Positions 1-5,092 of a stretch of 5,092 nt of DNA are shown here, piece by piece (positions within the stretch are counted from its first letter, which is position 1; each line of letters opens with the position of its first letter). This DNA is from Prevotella sp. UBA7551 (lineage in GTDB: Bacteria; Bacteroidota; Bacteroidia; Bacteroidales; Bacteroidaceae): positions 10,028 through 15,119 of the forward strand of contig DLLX01000048.1 of the NCBI GenBank assembly GCA_002479145.1. Reading direction: 5' to 3'. A program made the position numbers and the translations under genes. The notes beneath the pieces were generated by a model, which was given only the letters and a program-made list of their open reading frames with translations, searched no databases and was not told the DNA's origin.

Positions 1-42
1 GGGACGAAATCTAATGACCGATTTGGGTTAAAAAGATTCTAA
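1..42 (+). CDS. Possible C-terminal tail of a plus-strand gene (partial)
   Basis: Frame 1 is open from the left edge to a TAA at 40-42 and encodes 13 residues ending in RFGLKRF. The only argument that it is real is position: a strong hairpin terminator with a T tail in the plus direction begins 25 bp after this stop, as expected after a gene entering from the left. Frame 2 is also open from the edge, to a TAA at 29-31, and would fit the terminator almost as well, so the frame is not settled. Too little is visible to name a family or product. If real, this gene converges on the TPR/AraC regulator. Confidence 0.3.
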   Translation, partial: GTKSNDRFGLKRF

Positions 43-66
43 CAATCTGGCAAAACGAATTGATAG

Positions 67-108
67 AACCCACCTGAACACTTTCAAGTGGAGAAGGGTG
101 GGTTTTCT
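67..108 (+). terminator. Hairpin terminator, plus-strand direction
   Basis: AACCCACC (67-74) pairs perfectly with GGTGGGTT (97-104). A second short stem lies inside it, CACTT (79-83) with AAGTG (86-90). The stem runs into TTTTCT at 103-108, a U-rich tail in a plus-strand transcript. On the minus strand the tail is TTCTATCAATT, which is weaker, so the structure mainly serves a gene coming from the left. It could also insulate the end of the minus-strand regulator, whose stop lies 114 bp away. Confidence 0.65.
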
Positions 109-217
109 ATGTGATTCAATTATAGCGACAACAACCAGAGTTGTGTTATTCTCTCGACTATGTTGAACGGTTGGTTTGAGAAGGATGGAACGTCTGTATT
201 AGTGGGAACAGCAACCA

Positions 218-1861
218 TTAAGGAAGTGATTGCTTGTTGCGGGCCAAGCGCAAATAATTGGACGGCGTCATTCCCGTCTCTTTCTTGAAGGCTGTTACCA
301 GGGAGGTACGAGACTTATATCCTACGCTTTCGGCAATGGCCTCAATAGTGTACTTCCCAAACTCTTTCTCGTCAGCCAGGCGGACACAGGCCGCACGTAC
401 ACGATATTGGTTAAGCAAATCGCGAAAAGAGATGCCTATCTCTTGGTTCAGCACAGCGGAAAGGGCTCTTGGTGCGATTCCGACAAGTTCAGCCAAGCGG
501 TTAAGGGAAAAATCAGGCGAAAATTTTTCTTCAGTTTCGTCCATCATTGCTAATATGCGCGTTTTCTGTTCTTTGGCACTCGATGGGGCATCATAGCTTC
601 CCCGCGGCTTCCTCTCCGCCTCTGTCTCCAACCGTCTCATCTCTTCCTTGCGCTCTTGACGGTGATGTTCCTCCTCCTGCAATATCCGTTGCTGCTCATG
701 AAAGAGCTTCCTGTATTGCTTATGGAGTTTGCGATGGCGCACAATGATGACTATCAGAAGCAACACTACAGCCACCAACATTAGTCCAATGCACAGGATG
801 ACCACCTCATGGGCGTTTTGTTTTCGTTGTGCCTGAGCCATCATGAGGGCGGATTGGTGGCGTTCGGCAGTTAAATCCTTAACGAATTTCATGTTTTCAA
901 CCGTCCCCAGACGGTAAATATTGATTAGAGAGTCCTTCACCATCAGCAGTCGGGCATACGCCTCCTGTGCCTTTTGCTTGTCTCCTGTGGCCGTATAGAT
1001 AGCATGAATATTCTTGTAGGCATTGGCTTTCACATCCAGCGAGTTCCATTTCCCGCCCATACGCAGCTGCTTGTTGGCATAAAAGAGTGCGGAGTCGGCC
1101 ATATTGCGCTCTATATAGAGTGTGGTGACCAAGTTGAGCACCTGAGCCTCCCATGCATCTTGCGATACTTTGCTGTCGATATAGGACAAAGACTGAAGAA
1201 GTAATGATGTGGATTTGTTCAAATTCTTTTTCTGATAGGCATCGATAGCCAGGTACCTCAACCACACATAACGATGTAAAGGCACAGAAGAAGGAATCTT
1301 TGCTCTGCCCATCAGGGGCAGAATATCGTGGTACAGTGTGATGTTATGGGAGCTTTGTCCTAAGTCGGTCATGTTCGCAAAGGCACAGCAAGCCACTTCC
1401 CAGTGCTTGCCCCGGATCGCAAGGGTGAGCGCACGCTTGTACATACGTACAGCCTCGGCCTCACTATCTGGCGAATTTACATTCTCGGAGAAAATAGAAT
1501 ATAGGTTTCCAAAGTTGAGATAGACGTTGGCTTTCGTACTGGTATCGGTAGTTTTGTGGCAGATTTTCTCGGCAAGGGACAGATAATGATATGCTTTTTG
1601 AGGATCAATGGACATGTGATAGTAGACGACACCGAGGTTGTTGGCAGCCCGCGCGCACAGTTCGCGCTGTTTTAATGGAAGAGTAGGGCGATAGTAGCAT
1701 ACTACTTTATGAAGATAATAGACAGCGCTGTCAGTTTGAGCGTCTTTGGCAAGGAGGAAAGCATTTCCCTTGTCCACAAAGCTCTGTAATAGCCTTGTGG
1801 ACTGGCTCAACGCCAAAACGCTGTGGAAACTCAGCAGAATAAGGACTAAAAGATATTTCAT
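218..1861 (-). CDS. Membrane-anchored TPR/AraC-family transcriptional regulator
   Basis: This is a predicted one-component transmembrane regulator of 547 residues. Residues 1-20 (MKYLLVLILL onward, ending near ALSQS) form a signal peptide. Residues about 24-312 are helical and TPR-like, for example the stretches around 73-97, 255-267 and 279-305. One transmembrane helix lies at about 352-375 (VVILCIGLMLVAVVLLLIVI) and is followed by RHRK. A charged E/K/R/Q coiled coil covers about 376-419. The C-terminus (about 435-540) is an AraC-type DNA-binding domain: first helix-turn-helix around SLNRLAELVGI (452 on), second around IAESVGYKSRTSLVTAFKK (507 on), then GMTPSNYLR. The topology implies a periplasmic TPR sensor and a cytoplasmic DNA-binding domain. 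No kinase or receiver domain is visible. The frame stays open upstream to an ATG at 1988-1990, but those 43 residues would sit in front of the signal peptide and the promoter element at 1993-2000 abuts that ATG, so the ATG at 1859-1861 is preferred. Ligand and target genes are unknown. Confidence 0.88.
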   Translation of the reverse strand: MKYLLVLILLSFHSVLALSQSTRLLQSFVDKGNAFLLAKDAQTDSAVYYLHKVVCYYRPTLPLKQRELCARAANNLGVVYYHMSIDPQKAYHYLSLAEKICHKTTDTSTKANVYLNFGNLYSIFSENVNSPDSEAEAVRMYKRALTLAIRGKHWEVACCAFANMTDLGQSSHNITLYHDILPLMGRAKIPSSVPLHRYVWLRYLAIDAYQKKNLNKSTSLLLQSLSYIDSKVSQDAWEAQVLNLVTTLYIERNMADSALFYANKQLRMGGKWNSLDVKANAYKNIHAIYTATGDKQKAQEAYARLLMVKDSLINIYRLGTVENMKFVKDLTAERHQSALMMAQAQRKQNAHEVVILCIGLMLVAVVLLLIVIIVRHRKLHKQYRKLFHEQQRILQEEEHHRQERKEEMRRLETEAERKPRGSYDAPSSAKEQKTRILAMMDETEEKFSPDFSLNRLAELVGIAPRALSAVLNQEIGISFRDLLNQYRVRAACVRLADEKEFGKYTIEAIAESVGYKSRTSLVTAFKKETGMTPSNYLRLARNKQSLP

Positions 1862-1992
1862 AAGGATGCTGTCGCAGGGTAAGTTGTATTTTACTGGTCG
1901 CTTTCTCAATGCTCCAACACTAATGGTGACAGGGACATCTGGAGCTATTCCAGCGTTCCATTCCGTGGAGCCTGACATGATCAGAGACATGG

Positions 1993-2000
1993 CAAAGGTA
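1993..2000 (-). promoter_or_regulatory. Bacteroidetes-type -7 promoter element for the TPR/AraC regulator
   Basis: On the minus strand this reads TACCTTTG, an exact match to the TAnnTTTG -7 consensus of the Bacteroidetes primary sigma factor. Transcription would start a few bases downstream, near 1985-1988, giving a leader of about 125 nt before the ATG at 1861. No clean TTTG element is seen at the expected -33 distance, where the sequence is AAGG-like followed by a T-rich spacer. The call therefore rests on the -7 box and its position alone. Confidence 0.5.
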
Positions 2001-2035
2001 GTAAAAAAGAATGAGACCTTTGCCTTTAGAATGGA

Positions 2036-2131
2036 TTATTTACATAGCGGGTCGTCGAAGGTTTGCATTATAGGGGAAAACTGGGAAATAACCGAGCCCT
2101 TGAGCGTGTGGGCACTCAACGAATTGAGCAT
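2036..2131 (-). CDS. Doubtful small ORF, 31 residues
   Basis: An ATG at 2129-2131 opens a 31-codon minus-strand frame that begins MLNSLSAHTL and ends FDDPLCK before TAA. It lies wholly in the non-coding block, 36 bp upstream of the regulator's -7 element, and would be read in the same direction. I see no hydrophobic helix, recognisable motif or promoter of its own. An in-frame TGA lies a few codons upstream, so it is not the end of a longer gene in this frame. A frame of this length is expected by chance; it is listed so that it can be compared with related genomes, not as a supported gene. Confidence 0.15.
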   Translation of the reverse strand: MLNSLSAHTLKGSVISQFSPIMQTFDDPLCK

Positions 2132-2263
2132 GGTCAGACGTCATGCCAACAGTCGATGAGAACGGTGGACAAGCTTTGCGTCTTCATTCATTGTCAATAA
2201 ATGGGCGCAGCATTATTTGCTTCCCAGAAACAAGCCTTTGTGTTTCATCATTTATAAGCAGGA

Positions 2264-2297
2264 TGGCCCTGATGCGATGGGGTACGCTTCAGGGCTA
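2264..2297 (-). other. Strong hairpin downstream of the ABC exporter operon
   Basis: GCCCTGA (2266-2272) pairs with TCAGGGC (2289-2295). After one T/T mismatch, GCG (2274-2276) pairs with CGC (2285-2287), leaving an 8-base loop, ATGGGGTA. A further T-A pair at 2264/2297 extends the base across a possible wobble. No T run follows on either strand, so it is not a classic intrinsic terminator. It could stabilise the 3' end of the exporter mRNA or act together with the neighbouring hairpin at 2306-2332. Confidence 0.4.
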
Positions 2298-2305
2298 TCA
2301 AAGGA

Positions 2306-2332
2306 AGAAGAGGCACTTATAGTGCCTTTCTT
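2306..2332 (-). terminator. Hairpin terminator after the ABC permease
   Basis: AGGCACT (2311-2317) and AGTGCCT (2321-2327) form a perfect 7-bp stem with a 3-base loop. On the minus strand it starts 14 bp after the permease stop codon and is followed by CTTCTTCCTTT, a pyrimidine-rich but interrupted tail. Position and stem fit an intrinsic terminator for the exporter operon. The plus-strand side is followed by TTCTTAAAT, so it may work in both directions. Confidence 0.5.
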
Positions 2333-2341
2333 AAATATGGC

Positions 2342-3646
2342 TTACTTGTACCTTGTCCACTTGATAATCTCCTTTATGCTGGGCTTCTTGCCGTACATGA
2401 GGATGCCGACGCGGTAAATCTTGCCACCTACCCAGACCATGAGGAAGGCCGTGGCATAGAGCAACACGATGCTGAGCAGCTCCTGCCAGAGCGGGACGCC
2501 GAAGGGAATGCGCACCATCATGACGATGGGGGAGGTCAAGGGGAACAGGGATGTCCAGAAAGCAAGCGGCCCGTCGGTGTTCTCTATGCTGTACATGGCA
2601 GCGTAGAGGCCGAAAAGGGTGATCATCGTGACGGGTATGATGAATTGGGAGCTGTCCTCCTGCTCGTTGATGCTGGCACCCGTGGCGGCGAAAAAGCTCG
2701 CATAGAGCAGGTAGCCGCCCACGAACATGAGGATGAACATGATAGCCAGCTCACCCAAAGGCAAGTTGCCGAGCATGGCAAAGACTTCCTGCGGTCCGAC
2801 GTTGGACTCCGGCTGGACGGCATTCATAGTTGCAGGCTGCCCGGCGGACATGGTGTCCATGGCACTGATTCCGAAGTAGAAGGACATGCCCAGGAATATC
2901 ACGCCAAGCAGGATGGCCCAGATGGCCATCTGAAGAAGACCGACAAGCATCACGCCGACAATCTTTCCCATCATCAGCTGAAATGGCTTGACGCTGCTTA
3001 CCATCAGTTCGACGATGCGGTTAGCCTTCTCTTCTATGACACTTTGCATCACCTGGCCACCATAGCCGACCACAAACGTATAGATAAGGATGGTGAACAG
3101 AAAGCCTACTCCCATGGCCACGAAGGTGCTGGAGAGCGTCTCGCCGCCCTCGTCATTCCATTTCACGGTCTCCACCTCCGTGCCTTGCTCCACCTCATCG
3201 ATGATTTTGTCGAGCTGTGCTATCCCGTATGCTTTCAGTCGTTGGTGGCGTACTTGTTCGTCGAGGGTGTTCTGTACGTAGGAGAGTAGGTTGGCAGGCA
3301 CTTCCTTGCGACTGTAGATGGTGGTCTTTGACTTGCCTTTGGCCAGCGTGCGGGGTATGCTGACTACGGCATCGTAGGGTGAATCCTCACTGCGTAGGTC
3401 GTTGTTGAGGCTCGGCACTTGCGTGAAGTGGAACGTATCCGTGTTTTTCAGCGCCTTGTAGTACTGTCCCGAAGGATCGATGACGGCCACATTCTGCTGG
3501 TCGTCGTTCTCTATTGAGGCGAGCCAGAGCGGTACAAAGATGAGCGCAGCCATGATGAGGGGCGACACGATGGTCAGCACGATGAAGCTCTTTTTCTGTA
3601 TGCGCTTGAGAAACTCGCGTTGGATGATGATCAGTATCTTGTTCAT
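2342..3646 (-). CDS. ABC-2 type exporter permease (NatB/YhaP-like)
   Basis: This is the membrane subunit of a two-component ABC exporter, 434 residues, a normal length for the NatB/YhaP group. TM1 is at about 21-43 after a positively charged N-terminus (QREFLKRIQKKS). A large soluble loop (about 45-170), presumably extracytoplasmic, follows. Further membrane segments lie at about 172-196, 227-254, 298-321, 333-352, 361-379 and 387-408. After TM2 comes a typical cytoplasmic coupling segment for this family, SVIEEKANRIVELMVSSVKP (202-221), which probably contacts the ATPase. Residues 262-290, rich in Met, Pro and Gln, form an extra loop before TM4. The start at 3646 lies 11 bp after the stop of the ATPase gene, with AAAAACAACACC in front and no Shine-Dalgarno motif, as usual in Bacteroidetes. 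The two genes are surely co-transcribed. NatB homologues export Na+ in Bacillus, but the substrate here cannot be told from sequence; drugs, peptides or lipids are alternatives. Confidence 0.9.
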   Translation of the reverse strand: MNKILIIIQREFLKRIQKKSFIVLTIVSPLIMAALIFVPLWLASIENDDQQNVAVIDPSGQYYKALKNTDTFHFTQVPSLNNDLRSEDSPYDAVVSIPRTLAKGKSKTTIYSRKEVPANLLSYVQNTLDEQVRHQRLKAYGIAQLDKIIDEVEQGTEVETVKWNDEGGETLSSTFVAMGVGFLFTILIYTFVVGYGGQVMQSVIEEKANRIVELMVSSVKPFQLMMGKIVGVMLVGLLQMAIWAILLGVIFLGMSFYFGISAMDTMSAGQPATMNAVQPESNVGPQEVFAMLGNLPLGELAIMFILMFVGGYLLYASFFAATGASINEQEDSSQFIIPVTMITLFGLYAAMYSIENTDGPLAFWTSLFPLTSPIVMMVRIPFGVPLWQELLSIVLLYATAFLMVWVGGKIYRVGILMYGKKPSIKEIIKWTRYK

Positions 3647-3657
3647 GGTGTTGTTTT

Positions 3658-4644
3658 TTATGGGTTGTCGGTTTCTCTTTTTTCAAGTTCTTGTTGCGGT
3701 TGCCGACGGTTCTCAATCTGCTCGTCAGACCATTGGCTGTCCTTACCGATGATTTTGAGGAAGATGTCGTTCATCGATGGTGTCTGTTCTGCAAACGCAC
3801 GCACCTCCACAAGGTTGGAAAGGTGGGTCACAAGCTGGTTTCCCGTCGTACCGTCTGCCTTCTTGAGCAGGTAGGAGTGGATGCCTCCGCGTTCCGATTG
3901 GCTCATGATGGAGAAGGGATGGTCGCTTTCCGTGGGAAGCACGTCGGGGGTTTGAAGCTCATAGAGCCCTGTCCTGTGCGCCTCTTTGATCTTCCGCATA
4001 TCGCCTTGTAGCACTACCTCGGAGTGGTTGATCAAGGCAATGTCGTCGCATATCTCTTCCACGCTGCCCATGTTGTGTGTTGAGAAGATGATGGTGTGCC
4101 CTTTTTCTTTCAGTTGGAGGATTTCCTGTTTGAGCTGTTCGGCATTCACAGGGTCGAAACCAGAAAAGGGTTCATCGAAGATAAGCAGGTCGGGGTTGTG
4201 CAGAATGGTGATGATGAACTGCACTTTCTGCGCCATTCCCTTCGACAGCTCCTCGAGTTTACGGTTCCACCAGGGCATGATGCCAAACTTGGCAAACCAT
4301 TCCTTTAGCCTTGACTCGGCTTCGCGTCTGGTCATTCCCTTGAGTTGGGCGAGGTAGACGGCCTGTTCTCCTACCTTCATTTTGCGGTACAGTCCACGCT
4401 CCTCGGGCAGATAGCCGATGCGTGCCACGTCGTCGGGTTGCATCTGCCGCCCGTCGAAGAGCACCTCGCCGCTGTCGGGGGCAGTGATTCGGTTGAGTAT
4501 GCGGATGAGGGTGGTCTTGCCCGCACCATTAGGACCGAGCAGTCCGAAGATGCGGCCACGTTGCATGGACAGTGAAACGTTATGGAGGGCGACGTGACGG
4601 TCAAAAGCTTTGGTGACGTTTCTCACTTCTATGAATGTCTCCAT
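3658..4644 (-). CDS. ABC exporter ATP-binding subunit (NatA/YhaQ-like)
   Basis: This cytoplasmic ATPase of 328 residues powers the permease encoded directly downstream. Visible motifs are the Walker A GPNGAGKTT (37-45, Lys43), the ABC signature LSKGM (133-137), the Walker B LLIFDEP (153-159, with catalytic Glu158), the D-loop SGFD (161-164) and the switch histidine His190 in FSTHN. The Q-loop region reads GYLPEERGLY (77-86), so Glu stands where most ABC ATPases have Gln; this variant is familiar in the NatA/YhaQ group. After the nucleotide-binding domain, residues about 205-300 form the accessory C-terminal domain seen in this group (DUF4162-like), ending in a PSMNDIFLKIIG motif. A charged Gln/Glu-rich tail (301-328) follows. 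All catalytic residues are present, so it should be active. The start at 4644 is preceded by CTAAACTAAAATACCG, without a Shine-Dalgarno motif. No clear TTTG/TAnnTTTG promoter was found in the 109-bp upstream gap. Confidence 0.93.
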   Translation of the reverse strand: METFIEVRNVTKAFDRHVALHNVSLSMQRGRIFGLLGPNGAGKTTLIRILNRITAPDSGEVLFDGRQMQPDDVARIGYLPEERGLYRKMKVGEQAVYLAQLKGMTRREAESRLKEWFAKFGIMPWWNRKLEELSKGMAQKVQFIITILHNPDLLIFDEPFSGFDPVNAEQLKQEILQLKEKGHTIIFSTHNMGSVEEICDDIALINHSEVVLQGDMRKIKEAHRTGLYELQTPDVLPTESDHPFSIMSQSERGGIHSYLLKKADGTTGNQLVTHLSNLVEVRAFAEQTPSMNDIFLKIIGKDSQWSDEQIENRRQPQQELEKRETDNP

Positions 4645-4671
4645 CGGTATTTTAGTTTAGGTGAAAAATCC

Positions 4672-4733
4672 CCATTCGCATGGTTTACCCTTTTGAGTAT
4701 ATGAAAACAAGGGCGGTTTCGCCATGCGAATGG
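4672..4733. repeat. Perfect 12-bp inverted repeat with nested stems
   Basis: CCATTCGCATGG (4672-4683) and CCATGCGAATGG (4722-4733) are exact inverted copies separated by 38 bp. Inside the loop, CCCTT (4688-4692) pairs with AAGGG (4709-4713), and GGCG (4712-4715) pairs with CGCC (4720-4723). These smaller stems share two bases with each other and with the outer arm, so alternative folds are possible. On the minus strand the outer stem is followed by GGATTTTTCACC, a five-T run. It lies between the dehydrogenase stop and the ATPase start. It may be the dehydrogenase terminator, an attenuator for the exporter, or a copy of a dispersed palindromic repeat; the 38-base loop is long for a simple terminator. 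Confidence 0.6.
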
Positions 4734-4753
4734 ATAGGGTAGGTTTCGGAAAG

Positions 4754-5092
4754 TTACGCTTCGAAGTTCTTCAGGTCATCGGCGTTGAAGGCCTGTATGT
4801 ATGCGGCCTTGCCGGCAATCTCCTCCTCCGCCATGCGCACGAAGACGTTGGCGCTCTTCTCAAACAGCTCCGGCGCACGCGTTGCGTCGTCAAGTATGAG
4901 CAGAGAGGCCACAATGTCGGCGGTCATGTCGTAGAGTCGGCGACCCAGGAAGTCGTGTTCTTCCTGATTGCCTGCCGTCTTCACCTTGTCGAGACAAGCC
5001 TCGTAGGTCGATACGAGCTGCTCCACGCGCTGTTGAAGCGGCTTCAGACTCTCGGCCACTTCGCTCTGCAGCATCTCTTTCATGATGCCCAG
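4754..5092 (-). CDS. Acyl-CoA dehydrogenase, C-terminal fragment (partial at the window edge)
   Basis: The frame is open through the right edge, giving 112 residues before TAA at 4754-4756. The Met at 5083 is probably internal, because Leu-Gly-Ile precede it in frame with no stop. The fragment is all-helical: an amphipathic stretch (SEVAESLKPLQQRVEQLV), then RRLYDMTADIVASLLILDDA and a final helix around VFVRMAEEEIAGKAAYIQAF. This resembles the extra C-terminal helical domain of the roughly 560-residue acyl-CoA dehydrogenases of Bacteroidetes, which are FAD enzymes that oxidise acyl-CoA to enoyl-CoA and pass electrons to electron-transfer flavoprotein. The FAD- and substrate-binding domains lie outside the window, so the call rests on resemblance of the tail from memory. 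An unrelated helical protein remains possible. It is followed by the palindrome at 4672-4733 and then the exporter genes, with which it probably has no functional link. Confidence 0.65.
   Translation of the reverse strand: MGIMKEMLQSEVAESLKPLQQRVEQLVSTYEACLDKVKTAGNQEEHDFLGRRLYDMTADIVASLLILDDATRAPELFEKSANVFVRMAEEEIAGKAAYIQAFNADDLKNFEA

Larger units (their letters stand above)
1862..2341. other. Intergenic block between the ABC permease and the TPR/AraC regulator
   Basis: About 480 bp carry no confidently supported gene. From the permease end leftward they hold two tandem hairpins (2306-2332 and 2264-2297), an A/T-rich stretch around 2165-2260 with nothing recognisable, a weak 31-codon ORF (2036-2131, minus), the -7 element at 1993-2000, and the regulator's leader (1862 to about 1987). 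The leader includes a small stem, CTGGA/TCCAG at 1939-1953. On the plus strand a frame is open from inside the regulator to 2159, but no start, promoter or family similarity supports it. No tRNA, riboswitch class or mobile-element end was recognised. Confidence 0.6.

Noticed and set aside
128..144. ACAAC/GTTGT inverted repeat as a terminator for the regulator
   Set aside because: The stem is only 5 bp, A/T-rich and without a clear T run on the minus strand. It is too weak to call.
1746..2159. 137-codon plus-strand frame running from inside the regulator across its promoter region
   Set aside because: About the first 115 bases are antisense to the regulator's N-terminus. The rest has no recognisable motif, no good start context and no promoter, and the frame covers the -7 element of the opposite gene. 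It is most likely a chance open frame.
2645..3289. 214-codon plus-strand frame antisense to the permease gene
   Set aside because: It is rich in His, Asp and Glu, the expected complement of the permease's codons. The permease on the other strand has clear family features over the whole length.
3986..4357. 123-codon plus-strand frame antisense to the ABC ATPase
   Set aside because: It lies entirely within the ATPase gene, whose Walker and signature motifs are intact. It has no start signal or similarity of its own.
4684..4753. Promoter for the ABC operon in the gap upstream of the ATPase gene
   Set aside because: A/T-rich stretches such as CATATACTC exist, but no TAnnTTTG element with a TTTG at suitable spacing was found on the minus strand.

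Overview
The window looks like a chromosomal segment from a Bacteroidetes bacterium, most likely Prevotellaceae (Prevotella/Segatella-like). This rests on three things. A membrane-anchored TPR/AraC regulator of a type common in that phylum is present. A TAnnTTTG-type -7 promoter element is present (TACCTTTG). The starts have A-rich leaders without a Shine-Dalgarno sequence. The genus is an inference; no rRNA or other marker gene is present. All confident genes lie on the minus strand, so transcription runs from right to left.

Right edge to left: (1) positions 4754-5092 hold the C-terminal end of a protein that I read as an acyl-CoA dehydrogenase; the rest lies beyond the window. (2) A 109-bp gap (4645-4753) contains a perfect 12-bp inverted repeat enclosing smaller competing stems, followed on the minus strand by a short T run. 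It may be a terminator, an attenuator or a dispersed palindromic repeat. (3) Positions 3658-4644 encode an ABC ATPase of the NatA/YhaQ type, and 11 bp later positions 2342-3646 encode its NatB/YhaP-type permease. Together they form a two-gene ABC-2 exporter operon of unknown substrate. (4) Positions 1862-2341 are about 480 bp without a confident gene. They hold two tandem hairpins just after the permease, a doubtful 31-codon ORF, a good -7 promoter element and a roughly 125-nt leader for the next gene. (5) Positions 218-1861 encode a 547-residue one-component regulator with a signal peptide, a periplasmic TPR domain, one transmembrane helix, a charged coiled coil and a C-terminal AraC-type DNA-binding domain. 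(6) Positions 1-217 hold the possible last 13 codons of a plus-strand gene and a convincing hairpin terminator.

How the genes relate: the ATPase and permease certainly work as one complex (NBD plus TMD, presumably two of each). The dehydrogenase fragment belongs to fatty-acid or amino-acid acyl-CoA metabolism and is probably a separate transcription unit from the exporter. The TPR/AraC protein has its own promoter. Its targets cannot be read from the sequence; the adjacent exporter is one candidate. Overall this is ordinary core-genome content. The least explained parts are the nested palindrome at 4672-4733 and the non-coding block at 1862-2341. I see no mobile element, CRISPR array, tRNA or rRNA.
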